Assembly: GCF_014268805.2 (NCBI RefSeq)
Contig: NZ_JABWRF020000004.1
Location: 124,001 to 188,000, forward strand
Direction of reading: 5' to 3'
Source: Pseudomonas farsensis
GTDB lineage: Bacteria; Pseudomonadota; Gammaproteobacteria; Pseudomonadales; Pseudomonadaceae
DNA: 64,000 nucleotides
Numbering within the stretch: the stretch's first letter is position 1; each line of letters begins with the position of its first letter. A program made the translations under genes and the position numbers. Below, piece by piece: positions 1-7,563 of the stretch. The notes below the pieces were generated by a model, which searched no databases, was not told the DNA's origin, and was given only the letters and a program-made list of their open reading frames with translations.

Positions 1-2
1 AA

Positions 3-149
3 ATTGTCGACCAGACCCTCAGCAGTAGCCTGATGAAGCGCTATGGCAGCATCGATGAGCAGGTGGGCGCGATTCTGTTCCTGGCGTCGGACGATGCCTC
101 TTACATCACCGGCGTCACGCTTCCAGTGGGGGGAGGGGATTTGGGGTAG
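3..149 (+). CDS. benD: BenD C-terminus (dihydroxybenzoate dehydrogenase), 5' truncated by window edge
   Basis: The last 48 codons of a short-chain dehydrogenase/reductase run in frame from the window edge to a TAG stop. The tail has the SDR C-terminal pattern FLASDDASYITG followed by LPVGGGDLG. This closely resembles BenD, the NAD-dependent dehydrogenase that turns the cis-diol of benzoate into catechol. Catechol is the substrate of catA downstream, so the context fits. The Rossmann fold and the YxxxK catalytic site lie outside the window, so another SDR cannot be fully excluded. Confidence 0.75.
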   Translation: MVDQTLSSSLMKRYGSIDEQVGAILFLASDDASYITGVTLPVGGGDLG

Positions 150-210
150 CGGCGAAGCGCAAGCGCCGGGCACATCAAACCATCATCTCTCTGACCAAAC
201 GGACTTCACC

Positions 211-1332
211 ATGACCTACCCAACAATCGACAGGCTCGATGCCATCATTGTCGACCTTCCGACCATTCGCCCGCACAAGCTCGCCATGCATACGATGCAG
301 AAGCAAACCTTGGTGGTGCTGCGCCTGCGCTGCAGTGACGGTGTAGAAGGCATCGGCGAGGCAACCACCATTGGTGGGCTTGCCTATGGGTACGAGAGCC
401 CGGAAGGCATCAAAGCCAACATCGATGCGTACCTTGCTCCGGCGTTGCTTGGCCTGCCTGCTGGCAACATCAACGCTGCGATGCAGAAACTGGACAAACT
501 GGCCAAGGGCAACACCTTTGCCAAGTCAGGTATCGAGACTGCACTGCTCGACGCGCAAGGCAAGCGTCTTGGGCTGGCAGTCAGCGAGCTGCTCGGCGGC
601 CGTGTGCGCGATAGCCTGGAAGTTGCGTGGACCTTGGCCAGCGGCGATACGGCCCGCGATATCGCGGAAGCGGAACATATGCTTGAAATTCGCCGTCACC
701 GCGTTTTCAAGCTCAAGATTGGCGCGAACCCGCTCGAACAAGATCTCAAACACGTCATTTCAATCAAACGCGCGCTGGGCGAGCGCGCCAGCGTGCGGGT
801 CGATGTCAACCAGTACTGGGACGAGTCACAAGCCTTCCGGGCTTGCCGGCTGCTCGCTGACAACGGCATCGACCTTATCGAACAGCCCATTTCACGCATC
901 AACCGTAGTGGCCAGATCCGGCTCAACCAAAGCAGCCCAGCGCCCATCATGGCCGATGAATCCATCGAGAGTGTTGAAGATGCCTTCAGCCTGGCAGCCG
1001 ACGGTGCGGCCAGCATCTTTGCACTGAAGATCGCCAAAAATGGCGGGCCTCGCGCAGTACTGCGCACTGCGCAGATCGCACAGGCCGCCGGCATTGCTCT
1101 GTATGGCGGCACGATGCTCGAGGGCTCGATCGGCACCCTGGCCTCTGCCCATGCCTTTCTGACGCTGCGCCAGTTGACCTGGGGGACCGAGCTTTTCGGG
1201 CCACTGCTGCTGACGGAAGAAATCGTCAACGAGCCTCCTGTTTACCGGGACTTCGAGCTGCATGTCCCTCGGACACCGGGGCTTGGCCTGAGCCTGAATG
1301 AAGAACGCCTGGCGCGTTTCTGCCGGCATTGA
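211..1332 (+). CDS. catB: Muconate cycloisomerase CatB
   Basis: A 373-residue enolase-superfamily enzyme that converts cis,cis-muconate to muconolactone in the catechol branch of the 3-oxoadipate pathway (cytoplasmic). Visible signatures are the N-terminal capping domain with GIGEATTIGG, the KLKIG motif carrying the catalytic lysine in the barrel, the metal-binding DVNQYW and IEQP segments, and the later LKIAKNGG lysine. The reading frame stays open upstream to position 43, but similarity to CatB begins at the ATG at 211, which gives the usual family length. No convincing Shine-Dalgarno sequence precedes it. It follows benD by 61 bp and is 26 bp from catC, so a benD-catBCA transcript is likely. 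Confidence 0.95.
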   Translation: MTYPTIDRLDAIIVDLPTIRPHKLAMHTMQKQTLVVLRLRCSDGVEGIGEATTIGGLAYGYESPEGIKANIDAYLAPALLGLPAGNINAAMQKLDKLAKGNTFAKSGIETALLDAQGKRLGLAVSELLGGRVRDSLEVAWTLASGDTARDIAEAEHMLEIRRHRVFKLKIGANPLEQDLKHVISIKRALGERASVRVDVNQYWDESQAFRACRLLADNGIDLIEQPISRINRSGQIRLNQSSPAPIMADESIESVEDAFSLAADGAASIFALKIAKNGGPRAVLRTAQIAQAAGIALYGGTMLEGSIGTLASAHAFLTLRQLTWGTELFGPLLLTEEIVNEPPVYRDFELHVPRTPGLGLSLNEERLARFCRH

Positions 1333-1358
1333 TGCTGATCTGCAAGGAGAAAGAACAG

Positions 1359-1649
1359 ATGCTTTTCCACGTAAAGATGACCGTGAAGCTCCCCGGCGAC
1401 TTGGACCCGGCACAGGCCGCCAAGCTCAAGGCCGACGAGAAAGACCTGGCGCAACGCCTGCAGAGAGACGGCACCTGGCGACACCTGTGGCGTATTGCGG
1501 GGCAGTACGCCAATTACAGCGTCTTCGATGTGCCGAGCGTTGAAGCGCTGCACGACACCCTCATGCAACTGCCGCTGTTCCCTTACATGGACATCCAGGT
1601 CGAAGGCCTTTGCCGCCACCCATCGTCCATCCACAGCGATGACCGCTGA
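1359..1649 (+). CDS. catC: Muconolactone delta-isomerase CatC
   Basis: A 96-residue protein of the usual CatC length. It isomerises muconolactone to 3-oxoadipate enol-lactone. The N-terminus MLFHVKMTVKLP and the segment WRHLWRIAGQYANYSVFDV are typical, and the family forms a ring-shaped decamer. The ATG at 1359 has a good AAGGAG ribosome site at 1343-1348. A TTG ten codons upstream is less likely. It lies between catB and catA on the same strand. Confidence 0.95.
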   Translation: MLFHVKMTVKLPGDLDPAQAAKLKADEKDLAQRLQRDGTWRHLWRIAGQYANYSVFDVPSVEALHDTLMQLPLFPYMDIQVEGLCRHPSSIHSDDR

Positions 1650-1686
1650 GCTGCGATCCAACCAGAACAAGACGAGGCACCCGATC

Positions 1687-2613
1687 ATGACCGTGAAAAT
1701 TTCGCAATCTGCCGAGACCCAAAAGTTCTTCGACGAGGTAAGCGGGTTTGGCAACACCGACGGAAACGCCCGCATCAAGACCATCATCCACCGCGTTCTG
1801 CAGGGCACCGCGCGGTTGATCGAAGAGCTCGAGGTCACCGAGGATGAATTCTGGCATGCCGTCGATTACTTGAACCGCCTGGGCGGCAAGGGCGAGGCGG
1901 GCTTGTTGGTAGCAGGCCTGGGGCTCGAGCACTTCCTTGATTTGCTCCAGGACGCCAAGGATGCCGAGGTTGGCCTTACGGGCGGCACCCCACGTACGAT
2001 TGAGGGCCCTCTGTACGTAGCAGGTGCTCCGCTCGCCGAAGGGCAAGCGCGGATGGATGATGGCAGTGAAGACGGCAGCGCAACCGTGATGTTCCTTGAA
2101 GGGCAGGTGCTCGACCCGCAGGGCAAGCCCCTGGCCGGAGCCACTGTCGACCTTTGGCATGCCAACACCCGTGGCACGTACTCGTTCTTCGACAAGAGCC
2201 AGTCGGACTACAACCTGCGTCGGCGTATCGTCACTGACGCGCAAGGCCGCTATCGCGCGCGTTCGATCGTGCCTTCTGGCTACGGTTGCGACCCGCAAGG
2301 CCCTACTCAGGAATGCCTGGATCTGCTGGGCCGTCATGGCCAGCGGCCGGCGCATGTGCACTTCTTCATTTCTGCGCCGGGCTACCGCCACCTGACCACT
2401 CAAATCAACCTTTCGGGTGACAAGTACCTGTGGGACGACTTCGCCTATGCGACGCGAGAAGGGCTGGTGGGGGAAATCGTGTTCCGCGAAGACGGCGCTC
2501 GCGGCGTGCCTGGCCGCTACGCTGAACTGACGTTTGATTTCCAGTTGCAAAATGCCGCTGACAGCGGTGCTGAACAGCGCAACGCTCGGCCACGTGCGCT
2601 TCAAGAGGCATAA
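1687..2613 (+). CDS. catA: Catechol 1,2-dioxygenase CatA
   Basis: A 308-residue intradiol dioxygenase that cleaves catechol ortho to cis,cis-muconate using Fe(III). The four iron ligands are visible: Tyr165 (in TRGTYSFFD), Tyr199 (PSGYG), His223 and His225 (RPAHVHFF). These match the canonical 164/200/224/226 set within one residue. The N-terminal helical dimer domain covers about residues 1-105. The frame is open upstream, but the ATG at 1687 starts the conserved MTVKIS. It is the last gene of catBCA. A stem-loop follows 12 bp after the stop. Confidence 0.96.
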   Translation: MTVKISQSAETQKFFDEVSGFGNTDGNARIKTIIHRVLQGTARLIEELEVTEDEFWHAVDYLNRLGGKGEAGLLVAGLGLEHFLDLLQDAKDAEVGLTGGTPRTIEGPLYVAGAPLAEGQARMDDGSEDGSATVMFLEGQVLDPQGKPLAGATVDLWHANTRGTYSFFDKSQSDYNLRRRIVTDAQGRYRARSIVPSGYGCDPQGPTQECLDLLGRHGQRPAHVHFFISAPGYRHLTTQINLSGDKYLWDDFAYATREGLVGEIVFREDGARGVPGRYAELTFDFQLQNAADSGAEQRNARPRALQEA

Positions 2614-2624
2614 GCCCAGCGCTC

Positions 2625-2667
2625 CCCCCTCTTGCATGCCTTGTTTCACGCTGCTTGCAAGAGGGGG
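2625..2667. terminator. Stem-loop between convergent catA and the ThDP enzyme
   Basis: A perfect 12-bp inverted repeat (2625-2636 with 2656-2667) with a 19-base loop lies between the catA stop and the convergent gene's stop. There is no clear T-tract, so it may work in both directions or only protect 3' ends. Confidence 0.55.
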
Positions 2668-2686
2668 AAGGGTTCCGATGGCACGG

Positions 2687-4468
2687 TCAGCCCGGCAACA
2701 CCGATTTGAGCACCTGCTTGGCGGTTTGCACGATTACCCCAGCTTGGTCCGGGTCACCCTTGAGCAGGGTGCCGGCGAACTTCTTCGCCTGCTCAAGCTT
2801 GATGTGCGGCGGTAAAGGCGGCACGTTGGGGTCTGTCTTGAACTCGATCAATACCGGGCGATCTGCCGCCAGCGCTCGCTCCCAGGCGGGGCCCACGTCC
2901 TCTTCGCGGTCGACGAAAATACCTTCCAGGCCAATGGATATTGCAAACAGGTGATACGGCACGTCAGGGATTGACTGCGACGCCTCGAACTTCGGGTCGC
3001 CTTCCATCACCCGCTGCTCCCACGTCACCTGATTGAGGTCCTCGTTGTTGAATACCGCGCAGATCCACCGTGGATTTTCCCACTGCTGCCAGTATTTGGC
3101 CACTGTGATCAGCTCGGCCAGGTTGTTCATCTGCATGGCGCCGTCGCCCACCAATGCCACCACCGGGCGCTGGGGGTGGGCGAACTTGGCGGCGATGGCG
3201 TAGGGCACCGCCGCACCCATGCATGCCAGGCCGCCCGACAGCGAGCATTGCATGCCCTCGCGGATTTGCAGGTCGCGGGCGAACCAGTTGGCGCAGGAGC
3301 CCGAGTCACTGGTAATGATGGCGTGGTCTGGCAGGCGTGGCGACAGCTCGTGTACCACACGTTGCGGGTTGATCGGCTCGGCCTTGGCCAGAGCGCGCTT
3401 GTGCACGGTTTTGTCCCAGCGCGCGCGCCAGCCTTCTACCTTGCGCCGCCAGCGCCGGTCGTCCTTGTGTTCGAGCAGCGGCAGCAGCGCTTGCAGGGTT
3501 TCGCCGGCGTCGCCGGTGAGGTTGACCTCCATCGGGTAGCGCAGGCTGAGCATGTCTGGCTGCAGGTCTATCTGTACGCCGCGCGCCTGGCCCTCCTTGG
3601 GCAGAAACTCCGAATAGGGGAAACCCGAGCCGATCATCAGCAAGGTGTCGCACTCGTTCATCAACTGGTAACTGGGTTCGGTGCCGAGCAGGCCAATTGC
3701 GCCGGTGACCCACGGCAGGTCATCCGGCAACACAGCCTTGCCCAGCAGCGCCTTGGCCACACCGGCGCCCAGTTTTTCTGCGACAGCCCGAACCTGTTCA
3801 CTGGCTTGCAACGCACCTGCCCCCACCAGAATTGCCACCTTGCGCCCGGTATTGAGCACATCGGCTGCGCGTTGCAGATCCGCCTCGAAAGGCACCACGT
3901 GCGGCTTGCTGTAGCCGACGCCGGAGTGCACAGTGCCATGGGCCCTCGCCGGTTCGCTGTAAGGCAGGTCTTGCAGGTCGTTGGGCAGAATCACTGCCGT
4001 CACGCGGCGTTCGCCGACGGCGGTGCGCACTGCGCGGTCCAGCAGGTGACGCACCTGCGAAGGGGTGGACGCTTGTTGTACGAACGCACCCGCTACGTCC
4101 TTGAACATCGACACCAGGTCGAGTTCCTGCTGGTAATGGCCACCAAGCGCTGCCCGCGCCTGCTGGCCGACGATGGCCAATACCGGTTGGTGGTCCATGC
4201 GCGCATCGTAAAGGCCGGTGAGCAGGTGCGACGCGCCAGGGCCAGAGGTGGCGATACACACGCCTAGCTCGCCGGTGAATTTGGCGTGGGCGCTGGCCAT
4301 GAACGCAGCCATCTCTTCGTGGCGGGCCTGGATGAACTGGATCTTTCCGTTGGCGCGGCTCAGCGCGCCGAACACGCCGTTGATGCCGTCGCCTGGGTAG
4401 CCAAATATGCGCCGCACGCCCCACTCGTACAAACGTTCCACCAGAAAGTCGCCTACCGTACCCGTCAT
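2687..4468 (-). CDS. Thiamine diphosphate-dependent enzyme, pyruvate oxidase/acetolactate synthase family
   Basis: A protein of about 593 residues with the three-domain layout of the PoxB/acetohydroxyacid synthase superfamily. The N-terminal Pyr domain contains the cofactor-activating glutamate in ARHEEMAAF. A central domain follows, then a C-terminal PP domain with GDGAMQMNN and, about 30 residues later, FNNEDLN, the metal/ThDP signature. The likely reaction is decarboxylation of a 2-oxo acid such as pyruvate. The substrate cannot be read from the sequence. The ATG at 4468 is preferred; a GTG sits one codon upstream. It converges on catA with 73 bp between stops. Many pseudomonads carry such a gene, annotated only as ThDP-requiring protein. 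Confidence 0.8.
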   Translation of the reverse strand: MTGTVGDFLVERLYEWGVRRIFGYPGDGINGVFGALSRANGKIQFIQARHEEMAAFMASAHAKFTGELGVCIATSGPGASHLLTGLYDARMDHQPVLAIVGQQARAALGGHYQQELDLVSMFKDVAGAFVQQASTPSQVRHLLDRAVRTAVGERRVTAVILPNDLQDLPYSEPARAHGTVHSGVGYSKPHVVPFEADLQRAADVLNTGRKVAILVGAGALQASEQVRAVAEKLGAGVAKALLGKAVLPDDLPWVTGAIGLLGTEPSYQLMNECDTLLMIGSGFPYSEFLPKEGQARGVQIDLQPDMLSLRYPMEVNLTGDAGETLQALLPLLEHKDDRRWRRKVEGWRARWDKTVHKRALAKAEPINPQRVVHELSPRLPDHAIITSDSGSCANWFARDLQIREGMQCSLSGGLACMGAAVPYAIAAKFAHPQRPVVALVGDGAMQMNNLAELITVAKYWQQWENPRWICAVFNNEDLNQVTWEQRVMEGDPKFEASQSIPDVPYHLFAISIGLEGIFVDREEDVGPAWERALAADRPVLIEFKTDPNVPPLPPHIKLEQAKKFAGTLLKGDPDQAGVIVQTAKQVLKSVLPG

Positions 4469-4632
4469 CACCTGCTCCCAGTCATTGATCGATAGGGGTC
4501 TGGACTGGGCGGGGTTGGCGAAAGTTTCACTGGGTTGGCTGGGCTAGGTGATTCTGCTGCTTACCGCATGACGCCAGCAGATCGAGTGCTTGCGTTGCAA
4601 GGTCCTGCCCTTGGTCTGATACACCAACGCAT

Positions 4633-5565
4633 TTATTGATTAGGGGCATCGTTTTTTCTAATGCCGTCCGCGCGTTGGGATGGGTAAAAGGTTTTCGGTT
4701 TGTATGAAAATGTCGAATAACCAGGATCTCCAGGGTTGCTCGGATTTTCTGTAAAGATCCGATGCTCAATTCGGGTTAGCCCGGCAGGCAGAGAGGGACC
4801 CGGGGTCTCCGTGAGGAAGGCGCGTACGTTACCTTCATACCCTTCCACCGGAATTGAAAGGAGGTCAGAGACCGCTTGCGCGTATGAGATCTTGCCATTA
4901 TCGACTTGCGCTGTTTTACAGCTACAAAGCGACAGATGGGTATAGTTATGTGGATTTACCCCGGAGTCTTTCAATCGTGTTATTAGCTGCTGCGGCGTTA
5001 GCGGGGTGTCGTCGATATAAACGTAGTTACCGTCCCCGTGAGCGTCTAGGATCAACTGTTTCATCCCGCTGCTGTCTCGTTTGCGAAAAATCATCGCATC
5101 TGGCGCGATTCTCTGGCCGAGGCCTTCGTAAAGCAATGTCTTCACATGGCCGGAATTATCCTGGTAATTGATGGGGTCATTGCCCACAAAATTATAAGCG
5201 TTGAGACCGCCAGCTTTGAATGGGGAAAGATTGTCAGCGCTGAGGAATCTCATTAATGTAGGACTATAAGCCCGATATCCGTTTCCTAACAGATAACAAC
5301 CTGATGTAGCGTCATATTTGGTACCGTTGAAACCGGTCAAATCAACGGCGCAGGCTGAGCTGAAGCCATACGGAGTATAGCTGGTAAGTTGCGTCATCGT
5401 TGGGCTTAGCCGAAGCGTGATGGAGTGATGTGGGTCGGTGCCCGCCAGCAAGGTTGAAGCGTTCTCCATGATCGCCAGGGTTCGGTGCGAAACCCGGAAA
5501 CACGTAAAATGGCTGTCACTATCGAGAAGGGTAAAGATTGTCCCAGCCGAATAGAAGTAACGCAT
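4633..5565 (-). CDS. Orphan RHS-core protein with a caspase/C80-like C-terminal domain (putative toxin)
   Basis: 310 residues. The first 140 or so resemble the end of an RHS/TccC protein: a degenerate RYFYSAGT repeat start, YTPYGFSS, then the RHS-associated core with YLLGNGYRAYSP, RFLSADNLSPF, NAYNFVGNDP and NSGH. The variable C-terminus (about 141-310) contains LILDAHGDG (His176) and, 38-40 residues on, THLSLCSCKTAQ (Cys214, Cys216). That order and spacing are typical of caspase-fold (clan CD, C80-like) cysteine proteases. The start at 5565 has GAGG upstream. Sampled lines within it are about 42-55% G+C, against about 60-72% in neighbours, which suggests transfer. No full-length Rhs partner or clear immunity gene is adjacent. 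The protease assignment is inference. Confidence 0.75.
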   Translation of the reverse strand: MRYFYSAGTIFTLLDSDSHFTCFRVSHRTLAIMENASTLLAGTDPHHSITLRLSPTMTQLTSYTPYGFSSACAVDLTGFNGTKYDATSGCYLLGNGYRAYSPTLMRFLSADNLSPFKAGGLNAYNFVGNDPINYQDNSGHVKTLLYEGLGQRIAPDAMIFRKRDSSGMKQLILDAHGDGNYVYIDDTPLTPQQLITRLKDSGVNPHNYTHLSLCSCKTAQVDNGKISYAQAVSDLLSIPVEGYEGNVRAFLTETPGPSLPAGLTRIEHRIFTENPSNPGDPGYSTFSYKPKTFYPSQRADGIRKNDAPNQ

Positions 5566-5630
5566 GGCCCTGCCTCAGGTTTTAAGTGCGCGACTGATGA
5601 TATCTAAGTTTAGAAACGCTATCGGCATGT

Positions 5631-5654
5631 GCAACTATCACATTTGATAGTTGC
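5631..5654. other. 10-bp perfect hairpin downstream of the MocR gene
   Basis: GCAACTATCA and its exact complement flank a CATT loop, 62 bp beyond the MocR stop codon and 66 bp before the RHS gene start. It lacks a T-tract. It could be a weak terminator for the regulator gene or an operator for the RHS gene. Confidence 0.4.
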
Positions 5655-5715
5655 AGGAATCCATTACTGTCGATGGGCAGAGTCGAGCACTACGGTAACA
5701 CCAGTGCTGACATCA

Positions 5716-7140
5716 TCAGAGCCCCCCGCGCTTCACATGCTTGACCAGCACTTTTTCCAACAGCTCCCACATGGCAGGGTCGGTGCTGAACGCCACGTTG
5801 AAGCGCATCCACCCGGTCGCTTTGGCATCGACCATGAACAACTGGCCGGGGCCGAGCATGATGCCTTTCTCCAAGGCGTCGTCCAGCAGCGCAGCGCTGT
5901 CTGGGATGGCTGGGTGGCGGGTCCAGACGTACATGCCTTCGTCGGACTCGGTGAACAGCTCGAAACCGAGCCGGTGCAAGTGGCGTCCCACCTCCTGGTG
6001 CGCCTCCGCCAGGCGTTGGCGCAGGCGCTTGAGGTGCTTGCGCCAGCGCCCGTCGATGATCGCGGCATAGACCACGCGCTCCATCACCTGGGAGGTGGTC
6101 AAGCCTGAACGCATTTTCAGGTGCACCAGTTGCTGGGTCAGTTCAGGGTTGGCCAGCAGGTAGCCGACCCGCACGTTGGGCGAGATGCTTTTCGAATAGC
6201 TGCCCACGTACACCACCTGCTGCAGGTGGTCGAGGCTGGCAAGGCATGGCAGCGGGTCTGCGATCATGTCGGCGTAGAGGTTGTTCTCCACCAGACGGAA
6301 ACCATGCTGGCTGGCCAGTTGCAGCAGCCGATGCAACTGCGCCAGCGGGGTGCGCGAGCAGGTCGGGCTGTGCAGGTGCGGCTGGGTAAAGAACGCGGTA
6401 GGGCGGTGGTGGGCGAGCAGGCGTTCGAGGTGGTCCAGGTCGTAGCCGGCCGGGGTACGCGGCACGCCAACCAGGGTTGCGCCCTGGGTGCGCAGGATGC
6501 TCATCAGGTTGGGGTAGCCGGGGTCGTCCACCAGCACCACGTCACCTGGGCGAACCAGGGTTCGCACCGCCAGGTCCAAGGCCTGGCTGGCGCCGTGGGT
6601 GAGCATTAATTGCGCCGGGTTGGCGACGATCGACAGGTCCTGTTGCAGGTTCTGCGCAGTCAGTGCGCGCAGCTCTGCCAGGCCCATGGGGTCGCCATAG
6701 CCCGACAGCTCCAGCGGGCTGCCGGCGACTTGGCGCAGGCCGCGGCGCAGGCCTTCCTCGTACATCCATTCATTGGGCAACCAGCCGCAGCCGGGCTTGA
6801 ACGGCAGTTGGCGGATCTCGAAGATCTGTTGCAGATACCACTCGGAGTTGAATGTCGGGCGCGAGGTGTCGGTGTCGACGTTCTGGCTTTCTATCAGTTC
6901 GTTGGCAGCACGATTGACGAAGAAGCCTGCATTGCCCTTGCTCACCAGCAAGCCCTGGGCGACCAGGCGGTCGTACGCCTCCACCACGGTGAAGGTGCTT
7001 ACCGAGTAGGTGGCGGCGAATGCGCGGATCGACGGCACCTTCGCGCCAGGTTTGAGGGTCTGGTTGTCGATCAGTTGGCGCAACCCGTCAATGATCTGGT
7101 TGACCAGCGGGGTAGGGGATTCAGGGTGTAGCTGGAACAT
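5716..7140 (-). CDS. MocR/GabR-type transcriptional regulator (GntR HTH fused to aminotransferase domain)
   Basis: 474 residues from the ATG at 7140 (MFQLHPESPTPL). Residues about 1-75 form a GntR winged helix-turn-helix, seen in VPSIRAFAATYSVSTFTVVEAYDRL. The rest is a fold-type I aminotransferase-like domain with VDDPGYPN and the probable PLP-binding lysine in GSYSKSISPNVRVGYL. MocR proteins use PLP as an effector-sensing cofactor and do not act as enzymes. The frame is open 32 codons further upstream, but homology starts at 7140. It is divergent from a GABA-type permease, which suggests control of that gene, and mirrored operator candidates lie between them. The true effector is unknown. 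Confidence 0.88.
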   Translation of the reverse strand: MFQLHPESPTPLVNQIIDGLRQLIDNQTLKPGAKVPSIRAFAATYSVSTFTVVEAYDRLVAQGLLVSKGNAGFFVNRAANELIESQNVDTDTSRPTFNSEWYLQQIFEIRQLPFKPGCGWLPNEWMYEEGLRRGLRQVAGSPLELSGYGDPMGLAELRALTAQNLQQDLSIVANPAQLMLTHGASQALDLAVRTLVRPGDVVLVDDPGYPNLMSILRTQGATLVGVPRTPAGYDLDHLERLLAHHRPTAFFTQPHLHSPTCSRTPLAQLHRLLQLASQHGFRLVENNLYADMIADPLPCLASLDHLQQVVYVGSYSKSISPNVRVGYLLANPELTQQLVHLKMRSGLTTSQVMERVVYAAIIDGRWRKHLKRLRQRLAEAHQEVGRHLHRLGFELFTESDEGMYVWTRHPAIPDSAALLDDALEKGIMLGPGQLFMVDAKATGWMRFNVAFSTDPAMWELLEKVLVKHVKRGGL

Positions 7141-7198
7141 TCGGGTGCCTTCGGGGTGCGTAACGCCAAGCGCCTGCGGGGGTGTATTGCATTGGCAG

Positions 7199-7211
7199 CC
7201 TGTACAGTGCA
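7199..7211. promoter_or_regulatory. Operator candidate, regulator-proximal copy
   Basis: A 13-bp element, CCTGTACAGTGCA, built around the 8-bp palindrome CTGTACAG (7200-7207), 58 bp before the MocR start codon. Its exact reverse complement occurs at 7484-7496, 67 bp before the divergent permease. The 423-bp gap 7141-7563 contains no credible gene and is best read as a divergent control region. Confidence 0.55.
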
Positions 7212-7483
7212 GTGCGGATTTCATGCCACTGTGCATGGCTCTCTGCGTCAGACATTTTTACATTACGTGTCAGATATCTCCAACACAGCGCGTACCAGCG
7301 TCATGAATAATCATAAAATCGCCGCTTCACCGTCGAGGTTCGCCTCGAAACTTCTTTCTGCCGGTCGGCCTTCATTGGCCTGGCCCCAGCATGGTTCTGC
7401 ACGTTCAGAGGGCGACTTCTGACCGCGTGAGCAGGCCGCCATGGATGGCCTGCGTGTGCTGCGCACACCTCCCTGCCCGCATT

Positions 7484-7496
7484 TGCACTGTACAGG
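7484..7496. promoter_or_regulatory. Operator candidate, permease-proximal copy
   Basis: TGCACTGTACAGG is the exact inverse of the element at 7199-7211. It overlaps a weak promoter reading TTGCAC (7483-7488), N16, GATAGC (7505-7510) directed at the permease. The mirrored copy sits in a similar register relative to a CTGCAC-like -35 towards the regulator. An activator or repressor bound here would touch both promoters. Confidence 0.55.
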
Positions 7497-7563
7497 TGAG
7501 ACCGATAGCCATCGGGGTTTCACAGTTTTCCTTGGATAAAAAGAAGCACGGGGTACATAACTG

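Noticed and set aside
4527..4769. 80-codon minus-strand frame overlapping the RHS gene end, considered as an immunity gene
   Set aside because: It overlaps the effector C-terminus by 137 bp in another frame, with no ribosome site or recognisable fold. Cognate immunity cannot be supported.
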